Shown: piece by piece, positions 57,136-64,000 of the stretch | Position numbering within the stretch: the first letter of the stretch is position 1 | How the letters are laid out: each line of letters starts with the position of its first letter | Source of the DNA: Phormidium tenue FACHB-886 | GTDB taxonomy: Bacteria; Cyanobacteriota; Cyanobacteriia; Elainellales; Elainellaceae | Length of the DNA stretch: 64,000 bases | Assembly (NCBI RefSeq): GCF_014764505.1 | Contig: NZ_JACXWX010000001.1 | Span: 806,001 to 870,000 of the forward strand | Direction of reading: 5' to 3' | Made by a program: the position numbers and the translations under genes | Notes under the pieces: generated by a model | The model's input: only the letters and a program-made list of their open reading frames with translations | Databases searched by the model: none | Told to the model about the DNA's origin: nothing

Positions 57136-57651
57136 ATGAAGACTGCCTTAGCTAGCCTTTGTTTAGTTTTAGCTGCCTGTAGCCCGCTGTTAGCGTCTTT
57201 ACCATCGGTTGCCAGCCCACCATCAATTGAGCTGCAGCAGAATGCCGCAAATGCGCAAACTGCCGTCATTGTAATGGAACGCACGGCTTGTTTTGGGAGC
57301 TGCCCTGCTTACCGGCTGACAATTGCCGGAGATGGTCGAGTCACCTACGAAGGAATTGCCTTTGTTGCCACTCAAGGAACAAAGACCGCTCAGATCAGCC
57401 CTGAGCAAGTGGAAGATCTGGTAACCGAGTTCGAGAAAGCAAATTTCTTTCGGTTGAAGAATGAGTACACGGTAAATGTGACCGATCTACCTGGTACAAA
57501 AACCGCCATTACACTGGACGGACGCAGCAAACAAGTTTGGCACTATGGCTCAGTTGGCGATCCTAACCTAGACAATGCTCCTCCAGCCCTAAGCAGGCTA
57601 GAGGAGGCGATCGACCAAGCGGTAAATGTGAAACAGTGGGTCGGGCGCTGA
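57136..57651 (+). CDS. DUF6438 domain lipoprotein
   Basis: A 171-residue exported protein. The N-terminus 'MKTALASLCLVLAACSP' has a lipobox-like LAAC (Cys15). The mature domain has 'ERTACFGSCPAYRLTIAGDG' (read in parts), with the CxGxCP motif of DUF6438, then 'VTYEGIAFVATQG', 'LVTEFEKANFFRL' and 'VTDLPGTKTAITLDG'. Function is unknown. Cotranscription with the upstream pentapeptide gene (171 bp away) is uncertain. It converges on the CNT gene, with 38 bp between stops. Confidence 0.82.
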   Translation: MKTALASLCLVLAACSPLLASLPSVASPPSIELQQNAANAQTAVIVMERTACFGSCPAYRLTIAGDGRVTYEGIAFVATQGTKTAQISPEQVEDLVTEFEKANFFRLKNEYTVNVTDLPGTKTAITLDGRSKQVWHYGSVGDPNLDNAPPALSRLEEAIDQAVNVKQWVGR

Positions 57652-57689
57652 TGGCGTTTGTCCTGGCTAAAAGCCGTCTTACTGCTCCC

Positions 57690-59210
57690 CTACTGTGGGC
57701 TTAAGGATGGAGCGGCGGGCGGCACAGGAGCCGTGGGCAAAGGAGAACCCGACTGGGCAGGGCTAGGAGCAACTGGAGCAACTACAGGCGCAGGCTGACC
57801 CAAAATACCGGGGTTCCCCGTATTAAATACACCCGCCACGCAGGCGATCATGTAGGTGGCAAGCGTCCCGATAAACAACGCCTTCCAGCCCAGCTCGCTG
57901 ATGTCTTTACGGCGAGAAGGAGCTAGGGCTGTCGCGCCGCCAACGAAGATCGCTAGGGCCGCCAAATGCGCAAACCCCGAAAGCGCATAGCTCACAATCA
58001 CCAATGCTCGACTGCTCAGCGTTCCAGCGGCAGCGGCGGCTCCCAATGCCTGATAAGGCGGAATAGCTGTCTCAAACAAGCGCCGACCGATTAGCACTGA
58101 CGAACTCCATAACTCTTGCCAATCCAGCGAAACGCCTGTCAGCACTGTGAATGGCAAAAACAACGCGCCCATGATGTTTTGTAGTGATAGCACTTTAAAC
58201 AAACCGCCCACCGGATTTGGCAACGCCGCCAGCCCTGCAAACAACAGATTCAGCAGATAAACCAGTCCCAGTACCAGAATCAGCACTCCAGCGATCGCCA
58301 CTGCCATTCTGATTCCATCCAGTACGCCACCGATTGCTGCATCAGTGGGGTTGGCTGGGGCTATCGGCTCGTTGGCATCTCGATCTCGCCGATAGCGCTG
58401 ACTCCGATCGCTTACAGGATCGTCTGTTGTTAAGGGAATGCTCACCTCTGGCACCAGGATTTTTGACAGCACAAAACTAGCCGGAATCGCCAGAAGTGAT
58501 GCCGAAACCAAATGTCCTAGAATATTGGGAAACACGGGGCGCAGGAAGCTATAGATTGCCAGCGTTGAAGAAGCTGCCGAGCTAAAACAGCAAGCCAAAA
58601 TCGCACATAGCTCACTACGAGTCATCTTGGCGAGATAGTGCCGCACGACGATCAGCGCCTCAACCCCTACAAAAATATTCACCACGCCGCTGAGGGCTTC
58701 TGCCCCGCTTAGCCGCAACGCCGCATGGAAAATCTTAGCAAACAGGTTTGTAATCGCTTGGATCACGCCTAAGTAATAGAGCAGCGCCACCAGCCCTGCG
58801 AAGAAAATCACTGCAGGCAAAGCTCGGAAGGCAAATATATAGCCAAGCTGAATTCCACAAAATCCAGCAACAATTTGCCCTGCTGTTCCGGGTGGGCATC
58901 TTCCCGCTGTTAGTGGCGACAAAACGAGTGGATCTTGCCCTGGGAGCGGTACAAAATTCCGGCCAAAAATGAACCTTGCCCCCGCATCTGCTGCATCGAA
59001 CACCACATTCAGCAAATTGCTCAAGCCCCGTAGTAGCTCTAGCGTTCCTGGCACAGCAAACACCAAAGCCCCCAGCACTAGCTGCAGCAGAATTCCCCCA
59101 ATTACCACCCGCCACGGAAAATACTTTGGATTGCGGTTTTCGGAGAATAACCAGGCGATCGCGCATAATCCAAAAATTCCAAGAAAAGAGACGACATTTA
59201 GGAGGCTCAT
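57690..59210 (-). CDS. Concentrative nucleoside transporter (NupC/CNT family)
   Basis: A 506-residue inner-membrane symporter. About ten helices are seen; the family core includes 'FAFRALPAVIFFAGLVALLYYLG' (read in parts), 'GVEALIVVRHYLAKMTRSEL', 'SFVLSKILVPEV' and 'GFAHLAALAIFVGGATALAP'. CNT proteins use Na+ or H+ to import nucleosides. An insertion at about 60-105 and a Pro/Ala-rich C-terminal tail (about 465-506) are unusual additions. Substrate (purine or pyrimidine) cannot be read. It may feed nucleosides into salvage or the URC locus, but they are 25 kb apart. Confidence 0.88.
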   Translation of the reverse strand: MSLLNVVSFLGIFGLCAIAWLFSENRNPKYFPWRVVIGGILLQLVLGALVFAVPGTLELLRGLSNLLNVVFDAADAGARFIFGRNFVPLPGQDPLVLSPLTAGRCPPGTAGQIVAGFCGIQLGYIFAFRALPAVIFFAGLVALLYYLGVIQAITNLFAKIFHAALRLSGAEALSGVVNIFVGVEALIVVRHYLAKMTRSELCAILACCFSSAASSTLAIYSFLRPVFPNILGHLVSASLLAIPASFVLSKILVPEVSIPLTTDDPVSDRSQRYRRDRDANEPIAPANPTDAAIGGVLDGIRMAVAIAGVLILVLGLVYLLNLLFAGLAALPNPVGGLFKVLSLQNIMGALFLPFTVLTGVSLDWQELWSSSVLIGRRLFETAIPPYQALGAAAAAGTLSSRALVIVSYALSGFAHLAALAIFVGGATALAPSRRKDISELGWKALFIGTLATYMIACVAGVFNTGNPGILGQPAPVVAPVAPSPAQSGSPLPTAPVPPAAPSLSPQ

Positions 59211-59559
59211 AGTATCGGCAGATCCTTGCTAACTGAAAGGAGGAATGAGGAATGAAGGATAAGAGATGAGGAATAGATCGAGATCCCGATTTCTATGTCT
59301 CTAACAGGCGATCGCTGCTCCCTGAACTCCCCGAAATCGTACCTAAAGAGAATAGCTAATGCTCATGAATTTGGCGCATCAATTCATGAAAAATTATTTT
59401 TACCCCTGATGCTGCGTCGGTTGCCAAGCTATAGCAACCGCTATGGTAGTTGAAGCCGGGACATTTTTTGGAACGGGCAGAGCCCGTTCCAAAAAATGTC
59501 CTAGACGGACTGGTTCTGCGTGTAGGATAAAGGAGGTCTTTCCCTCTGGGCTGCACGAT
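59211..59559. other. Divergent intergenic region with two strong hairpins
   Basis: A 349-bp region. CGGTTGC (59418-59424) pairs with GCAACCG (59434-59440), and the perfect 20-bp hairpin at 59459-59501 follows. AGGAGG lies at 59531-59536, 23 bp before the next ATG. Neither flanking gene ends here, so the hairpins are not ordinary terminators of annotated genes. Confidence 0.55.
59459..59501. terminator. Perfect 20-bp hairpin with A/T runs
   Basis: Arms 59459-59478 and 59482-59501 are exact inverses around AGA. The GC core (GGAACGGGC) is flanked by T6 and A6, a bidirectional-terminator form. It lies between divergent genes. Confidence 0.65.
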
Positions 59560-59850
59560 ATGGATGCCTTCGCGATCACTCCACCTGATTGGACAAATGC
59601 GGCGGTTCATGCGCGTGACTTTTGCTGTCCGAGCTGTCGCGCTGCTTCACTTGACGCCAAACAAGTATGGGTTAACCGTCGATCGCCTGTTTTCACAGAA
59701 GATCACCGCCGTAAATGGCAAGAGTTTTACGAATGCCAGTGCGGCACAATCTGGTGGGCATGGAGCAACGATCGCCCCCCCACCACACTCAAAAAACCTG
59801 ATTTCCCCCCCTCTTTGCCCTGGGAAAATCGCAACTGGTCTGACCTGTAA
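59560..59850 (+). CDS. Small zinc-ribbon-like conserved protein
   Basis: A 96-residue protein starting 'MDAFAITPPDWTNAAVHA'. Cys pairs are 'DFCCPSCRAA' (CCxxC) and 'FYECQCGTIWWAW' (CxC), a possible zinc site. The C-terminus is Pro-rich. It looks like a widespread cyanobacterial hypothetical. The only good in-frame ATG is 59560; AGGAGG is 23 bp away, so the start may lie upstream or the true ribosome-binding site is weak. The frame opens at 59443 but includes the hairpin. Confidence 0.65.
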   Translation: MDAFAITPPDWTNAAVHARDFCCPSCRAASLDAKQVWVNRRSPVFTEDHRRKWQEFYECQCGTIWWAWSNDRPPTTLKKPDFPPSLPWENRNWSDL

Positions 59851-59926
59851 GCCTGCCAAGTCGCTCAGAGCGGAGTCGCTTTAAGACGAGTTTTTAAAGC
59901 AAGGAGCTTCGAATAGCCCTATAACC

Positions 59927-61195
59927 CTAACCATTGCTTAACAGCTTCCGCCGCAGCAAATCTAGAGCATTGCAGGCGCTAAGCCAGCGGATAAATTCTC
60001 GTCCACGAATTTCGCTGAACTGATAGCGGTGTGCCTCTACGCTGCCGTTGGGAGATGCCACACCGATGTAGACCAAGCCGACGGGCTTGGTGGGGCTACC
60101 ACCGTCGGGTCCGGCGATGCCCGTGATGCTGAGCGCCCAGTCTGTGTGGAGACGATCGCGCACTCCCGCTGCCATTTGCCGAGCGACGACCTCGCTGACA
60201 GCTCCCTGTTCAGCCAAATCATCCGGATTCACGCCTAGCAGATTGACTTTGACCTGGTTATCGTAAGAAATAATGCCACCCCAGAAGTAAGCCGAGCTGC
60301 CAGAGACAGCAGTAAACAAACTGCCCAAGCCTCCACCCGTGCAGGACTCGGCAACTGAAACCGTCTGCTGGGCAGCTTTCAACAGGGCGCCCACGGTCGA
60401 AGTCAGCGTATCCTCATCGCTGCCAAAATAGTCGAGTCCGCCAATCTGCTGGAGCTGTTGAACGATGGGGCTAATTTTTTGTCGGGCAGCGGCTTCAGTT
60501 ACGGCTTTGGTGGAAACGCGCAGACGCACTTCGCCATTGCCAGCGTAGGGTGCAACGGTTGGATCGGCTAGTGCCAGTAGGTCAGCGGCTTTGTCTGCAA
60601 GGGTAGACTCGGCAATGCCCCAGAATCGCAGCGTCTCACTGTAGATGACTTCCTGTCCCCAGCCCTGACTTTGCAGATAGGGAACTGCCGTCTGCTGCCA
60701 CATAGCTTTCATCTCGCTGGGTACACCTGGAAATGTCAGAATCGTCAGACCGGGACGCGGCTGCCAGATAATGCCAGGAGCGCTGCCTGTGGAATTGGGT
60801 AGAACTTCTGCCCCCTGTGGCAGGAGTGCCTGCTTGCGATTGCTCGCGCTCAAGGGGCGCCCACTTCGAGCCAATTTTTGCGTCAAATCTTCTATCACTG
60901 CGGCGCGCTCTTCTAGCGGTGTGCCAAAAAAGTCAGCGATCGCCTCAGTCGTCAAATCGTCGGGCGTGGGGCCCAACCCGCCCGTGAAGATGAGCAGCCG
61001 CGATCGTTCACAGGCAATGGCTATTGCCTTCTGCAGCCGCAGCAAATTATCTCCGACTACCGTTTGGTAATAGTGCGGAATACCTAGCTCTGCCAACTGC
61101 TGCGCCAAATACTGTGCATTGCTGTTGAGAATCTCGCCTAACAGTAGCTCCGTCCCGACACAGATAATTTCAGCGCTTTGGTTGGGTTCAGTCAT
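59927..61195 (-). CDS. cinA: CinA family protein (nicotinamide-nucleotide amidohydrolase)
   Basis: A 422-residue protein with the MoCF-like domain (about 8-175, 'EIICVGTELLLGEILNSNAQ', 'FTGGLGPTPDDLTTEAIA') and the C-terminal deamidase domain (about 260-415, 'SVAESCTGGGLGSLFT', 'YFWGGIISYDNQVK', 'SITGIAGPDGGSPTKPVG'). The C-domain hydrolyses NMN to nicotinate mononucleotide in related proteins. Length is typical. It follows the WecA-type gene after 45 bp on the same strand. Confidence 0.94.
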   Translation of the reverse strand: MTEPNQSAEIICVGTELLLGEILNSNAQYLAQQLAELGIPHYYQTVVGDNLLRLQKAIAIACERSRLLIFTGGLGPTPDDLTTEAIADFFGTPLEERAAVIEDLTQKLARSGRPLSASNRKQALLPQGAEVLPNSTGSAPGIIWQPRPGLTILTFPGVPSEMKAMWQQTAVPYLQSQGWGQEVIYSETLRFWGIAESTLADKAADLLALADPTVAPYAGNGEVRLRVSTKAVTEAAARQKISPIVQQLQQIGGLDYFGSDEDTLTSTVGALLKAAQQTVSVAESCTGGGLGSLFTAVSGSSAYFWGGIISYDNQVKVNLLGVNPDDLAEQGAVSEVVARQMAAGVRDRLHTDWALSITGIAGPDGGSPTKPVGLVYIGVASPNGSVEAHRYQFSEIRGREFIRWLSACNALDLLRRKLLSNG

Positions 61196-61240
61196 AACTT
61201 TAATTGCTTTTGGAGCTGCACCTGAATCAAAGCTTTGGGG

Positions 61241-62290
61241 TTACTGCTGCCTTGCATGTTTGCGGACGCGCCAGCCCGTATAGCTCAACAGCGCAGTAGC
61301 AGCGATCGCATAGGCAGCACCGCTTGGGACACCAGAGAACGCCAGCGCCAAACTGCCGACCCATAGCGTCAGCACATAGATGAACAGGACCGTGAGGCGA
61401 TGAGACAAGCCTGCCTTGAGTAAGCGGTGGTGCAGATGAGTTTTGTCTGCCTTGAAGGGCGATTTGCCTTGCCGAAGCCGATCGATGATCACCGCTGACA
61501 TATCCAAAATTGGCACTGCCAGAATCAGATAGGGCAGCAGCACCGCCACAGTGGTGACCCCTTTCACTAAACCAATCACCCCCACGCCTGCCAGTGTAAA
61601 GCCCATAAAATAGGCTCCGCCATCACCCATGAAGATCTGTGCCGGGTTAAAGTTGTAACGCAAAAAGCCGAGCGCCCCACCTGCTAACGCTGCCGCAATC
61701 AAGGCTGCGGGCAGCTGATTCATAAACAGACAAACAATCAGCATCACCACGGCAGCAATGCCAGAAACGCCAGCCGCTAGCCCATCTAGTCCGTCGATCC
61801 AATTGATGGCGTTTGCCATGCCGACTAGCCAAACGATCGTCACTGGGAAATTAATCCAGACGGGTAGTGCAGTCAGCCCTATTGCAGGAATGCTGAGAAA
61901 CTCAATTTGGACACCAGCATACCAGGCACAGCTTGCGGCGATCGTTTGCAACAGTAGGCGTACAAAAGGAGAGAGCGTAAATAAATCATCTGCTAAGCCG
62001 ATTAGAAAGAAAGCTAAGCCGCCGAGCGTCACGCCCCAAACTTCATACTCTTCTTTAGGAGACTGTGTTCCAAAGCCACCCGCCCACCAAACGATCAGCA
62101 GAGCGACCAGCGTTCCTAGAAAGATCGAGACACCACCAAGTCGAACCATCGGACGCTGATGAACTTTGCGACCACCGGGTGGATCAAAGTAACCGTTTTC
62201 TAGCCCAAATTTTCTGACCAGCGGCGTCGTTAGCAGAACAACGAGCGTTGAAAGAATGAAGGCAGCTAAATGATAAAGCTGTGGGGGCAT
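61241..62290 (-). CDS. Polyprenyl-phosphate N-acetylhexosaminyl-1-phosphate transferase (WecA/TagO family)
   Basis: A 349-residue membrane enzyme with about eleven helices. It transfers a HexNAc-1-phosphate from UDP-sugar to undecaprenyl phosphate, starting cell-surface polysaccharide synthesis. Motifs are 'IGLADDLFTLSPFVRLLLQ', 'NAINWIDGLDGLAAG', 'FMGDGGAYFMGF' and the His-rich loop 'DKTHLHHRLLKAG'. An ATG at 62288-62290 follows an in-frame GTG at 62291-62293; I used the ATG. It is followed by cinA and probably cotranscribed. Confidence 0.92.
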   Translation of the reverse strand: MPPQLYHLAAFILSTLVVLLTTPLVRKFGLENGYFDPPGGRKVHQRPMVRLGGVSIFLGTLVALLIVWWAGGFGTQSPKEEYEVWGVTLGGLAFFLIGLADDLFTLSPFVRLLLQTIAASCAWYAGVQIEFLSIPAIGLTALPVWINFPVTIVWLVGMANAINWIDGLDGLAAGVSGIAAVVMLIVCLFMNQLPAALIAAALAGGALGFLRYNFNPAQIFMGDGGAYFMGFTLAGVGVIGLVKGVTTVAVLLPYLILAVPILDMSAVIIDRLRQGKSPFKADKTHLHHRLLKAGLSHRLTVLFIYVLTLWVGSLALAFSGVPSGAAYAIAATALLSYTGWRVRKHARQQ

Positions 62291-62812
62291 CACAAGTTAC
62301 AAGTGCGACAGAATAGGTGAACAGAGCAAGACAAGTGATTAAGTAGCGAGGCAAACAAATAATTGCTGTCAGGCAGAGTCTACAGGAATGACGGATTCCA
62401 GATCTAGAGTCTTCGGCAGAATTTTTATTGCTCTAGCTCCCCTTTTTGGAAAAATGTCTTTAAAGTTCGCTAGCTAATGCGGCAATAGAGTATTTAGAGA
62501 AACCTTCTAAAGACAGCTTTAGCTTCAGCTAGGCTTGCCCGACCGTATTTTTAACACATGACTCTGACTTGGTATCACCAATCTGATCACATTGGAGCAG
62601 AATTTTTTAAGATTTCTGAGAAAACTAATCAATCGGCTCAATCCTTGATTGCGATCGTCTAGACGCGATCACCTCATGTGCTCCTTTCGATCTTCCACCT
62701 CAAACTTCTCCAAATCCAGAAATTTCTTGCTGAAGCGGCTAACTTTAATAGTCATTAATAGTTAGTAATTTTTAACGCCTTGTACCATATCCCCATCTCT
62801 AAAACTGCAGAC

Positions 62813-62899
62813 ATGCCCTTAGCAATGTCCCTTTCTTATCGGTGTGGGGGTTGCTATGGCACTAGCGACCGTACCGAGTCCTGCTGCAATCCTCATTGA
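62813..62899 (+). CDS. Candidate 28-residue Cys-rich peptide
   Basis: ATG at 62813 to TGA at 62897-62899. The peptide ends 'YRCGGCYGTSDRTESCCNPH', with a CxxC and a CC among 28 residues. It has a second in-frame ATG at 62825. No clear ribosome-binding site is present. A hairpin starts 4 bp after the stop. It could be a metal-binding peptide or a chance ORF; a 29-codon ORF in another frame (62855-62944) overlaps it. Confidence 0.3.
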   Translation: MPLAMSLSYRCGGCYGTSDRTESCCNPH

Positions 62900-62902
62900 A
62901 TT

Positions 62903-62930
62903 ACCCCTGCCAACCGGAGCCAGCAGGGGT
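62903..62930. terminator. Hairpin between the Cys-rich ORF and a convergent membrane gene
   Basis: ACCCCTGC (62903-62910) is the perfect inverse of GCAGGGGT (62923-62930), with a 12-nt loop. No strong T-run follows on either strand. It may end the minus-strand membrane protein gene, whose stop is 33 bp away. Confidence 0.5.
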
Positions 62931-62962
62931 ATTAAAGGTATTTAGATAGCTTGAAGTCTCGT

Positions 62963-63253
62963 TTAGCGGGGTACTTCTTCCAGATCTATTGTGGTCTCGG
63001 TGAGTGAGTCACTAAAGATCGCCCATTCGATCGGGCTCTGATTTTCGCTCGATAGGTAAACTCGCTCGGCCATTTCGCTCATGTAGCCTACATAGTGGCT
63101 CATCAAAAAATAGACTGCCATCATTGCTGCGGCAGTGCTAGACACTAGAAAACCTGCCAGCATCAGAGAGAACTCGCGCTTCTGCACGGCTTCCTGCATC
63201 AGGTGAAGCGCTAGGGCAATTAGCCCCACCACGATTATCAGAATAAAGACCAT
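62963..63253 (-). CDS. Small two-helix membrane protein
   Basis: A 96-residue protein with two membrane helices (about 2-19, 'VFILIIVVGLIALALHL'; about 28-53, 'LMLAGFLVSSTAAAMMAVYFL'). An acidic, soluble C-terminus follows ('SSENQSPIEWAIFSDSLTET', read in parts). The family is not recognised. The ATG start at 63253 is clear. It stands alone between long intergenic regions. Confidence 0.65.
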   Translation of the reverse strand: MVFILIIVVGLIALALHLMQEAVQKREFSLMLAGFLVSSTAAAMMAVYFLMSHYVGYMSEMAERVYLSSENQSPIEWAIFSDSLTETTIDLEEVPR

Positions 63254-63714
63254 TTCTTAAACGCGTTTACGATATGTAATATTTACATATATTAACAAAT
63301 TCTCAGAAAGCTGTCTCTAAGAATTTTTTGCCCAAACGACCCGTGTAGTAGCCCAAGCAACCAGACAGATTTGGCTGTCGCTCGCGCAATCGCTGGGATC
63401 GCACTAACGCTTCTTTTCCTTATCTGTAAGACATCAAACTATAGCAGCAAAATTTAATCTATATATCAAAAGTACATAATTTCTGCTGAAGTGATTTATG
63501 GAGCTAGGCGCCCAGCCTGGGGTTTAGGTTTGTGTAAAGGCTCGGCTAGGCAGAGCTTTCACACAAAATGGTTGCCCTGAGGTGTAAATGGAGGGCTATC
63601 TCACAGACAGGCATCTCGCCTGCCTCACCCAGCAGCGTCTTGTGGGCGATCGAGTTTTGGATAGAGTGTTAATTTAATTAAATTCAAATAGCTTTGAGGA
63701 TGAATGCTGCTCCG
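63254..63714. other. Intergenic region with copy 2 of the 39-nt repeat
   Basis: A 461-bp region between two minus-strand genes, without an ORF I trust. It contains the stem-loop repeat at 63529-63567 and AT-rich tracts. The promoter of the small membrane protein gene should lie just right of 63253. Confidence 0.5.
63529..63567. repeat. Copy 2 of a dispersed 39-nt stem-loop repeat
   Basis: Arms 63529-63543 (TTTGTGTAAAGGCTC) and 63553-63567 (GAGCTTTCACACAAA) with a 9-nt loop. The layout and sequence match copy 1 at 50439-50477 (TGTTGTGTAAAGCTC, 9-nt loop, GAGCTTTACACAACA), but here the pairing is imperfect in the middle. It lies about 150 bp beyond the stop of the minus-strand gene at the right edge, on its downstream side. 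Confidence 0.7.
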
Positions 63715-64000
63715 CTAGGTCTTGACCACCGAAACGCCAACTTCACCCTCGTTATCTTCTAGCGGGATGTCAAAAAAGAAGGCAGACAGCGTGGCAGGCT
63801 CCAGCACTTCTAAAGACAGAGTGTCGTTGTAGCCGTTCAACGTTGACCAAGTTGCCCGAACCGGAACGTTGGTTTTTTGATTAATGACTGTGCCCCCATA
63901 AATCCAAATCAAAACAATTGGTTCGCCTTGGAAGTTGACACTGCGATAGCCAAAGCTACCTTCTTTGATGCGAATTACATATTTCCCAGGCTCTAGCAAT
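63715..64000 (-). CDS. Conserved hypothetical protein (5' end beyond window)
   Basis: A frame from the right edge to a stop at 63715, at least 95 codons. The visible part is beta-rich: 'LEPGKYVIRIKEGSFGYRS', 'EPIVLIWIYGGTVINQKT', 'ATWSTLNGYNDTLSLEV' and 'FFFDIPLEDNEGEVGVSVV'. It looks like a cyanobacterial family of unknown role. The TTG at 63997-63999 is probably internal; the real start lies outside. Confidence 0.65.
   Translation of the reverse strand, partial: LLEPGKYVIRIKEGSFGYRSVNFQGEPIVLIWIYGGTVINQKTNVPVRATWSTLNGYNDTLSLEVLEPATLSAFFFDIPLEDNEGEVGVSVVKT

Larger units (their letters stand above)
62291..62962. other. 672-bp intergenic region with a Cys-rich short ORF and a hairpin
   Basis: No ORF over 40 codons was seen. 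The palindrome CGTCTAGACG lies at 62656-62665. A 28-codon Cys-rich ORF sits at 62813-62899, and a hairpin follows at 62903-62930. The left end should hold the WecA-type gene promoter. Confidence 0.5.

Noticed and set aside
62855-62944. 29-codon ORF overlapping the Cys-rich micro-ORF
   Set aside because: No ribosome-binding site; it runs through the hairpin and has no distinctive composition.

Overview
This window comes from a cyanobacterium, most likely a filamentous Leptolyngbya-like species; the genus is a guess. HIP1-type octamers (GCGATCGC) recur throughout. The gene set is typical of the phylum: ferredoxin-dependent glutamate synthase, a CO2 hydration protein of the ChpX/ChpY family, PAM68 next to rpsO, MenB, NarM, a HetZ-related protein, and the DUF4168, DUF1517, DUF1823 and DUF3616 families. 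No insertion sequence, prophage, CRISPR array, tRNA or rRNA was seen. The region looks like ordinary chromosome.

Layout. 1-6.4 kb: recJ (cut by the left edge), a DUF4168 protein, purM, and an acetolactate synthase large subunit with a zinc-ribbon tail. 6.7-15.6 kb: a J-domain/pentapeptide protein, a BON-like protein, a ureidoglycolate-lyase-like gene behind gcvH-gcvP, panB, and a DUF1517 protein. 15.8-24.9 kb: a cellulose-synthase-like glycosyltransferase, small membrane proteins, DUF1823, a HetZ-related protein, a GspE/PilB-N-like protein and an oxidoreductase. 25-28 kb: rnc overlapping a coiled-coil gene, then rnpB. 28.3-32.3 kb: narM beside a uracil-catabolism (URC) locus, with upp-urc4 divergent from urc1. 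32.4-44.7 kb: DAHP synthase, PAM68-rpsO, a K+ channel, the CO2 hydration protein, a CocE-type hydrolase, menB, an A-type Fe-S carrier, a cupin and a phosphodiester glycosidase. 44.7-52.3 kb: a 1-kb leader, glsF and pyrG. 52.5-64 kb: a small lipoprotein, ylqF, a DICT/degenerate HD-GYP protein followed by a pentapeptide protein, a CNT nucleoside transporter, cinA, a WecA-type transferase and several small genes.

Nitrogen is a loose theme. The URC locus and the CNT transporter could salvage pyrimidines, AllA-like enzymes act in purine catabolism, NarM supports nitrate reductase, and GlsF and the glycine cleavage system handle glutamate and glycine nitrogen. That link is inference. The URC locus is the clearest pathway-level finding. 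Its divergent promoters share an inverted repeat that could be an operator.

Non-coding structure is rich. It includes many intrinsic-terminator-like hairpins, a dispersed 39-nt stem-loop present in two copies, a perfect 44-bp palindrome centred on HIP1, two 17-bp tandem duplications, and an orphan minus-strand terminator. Start codons were moved inward where an ATG with better spacing or family agreement lay downstream of a TTG or GTG.
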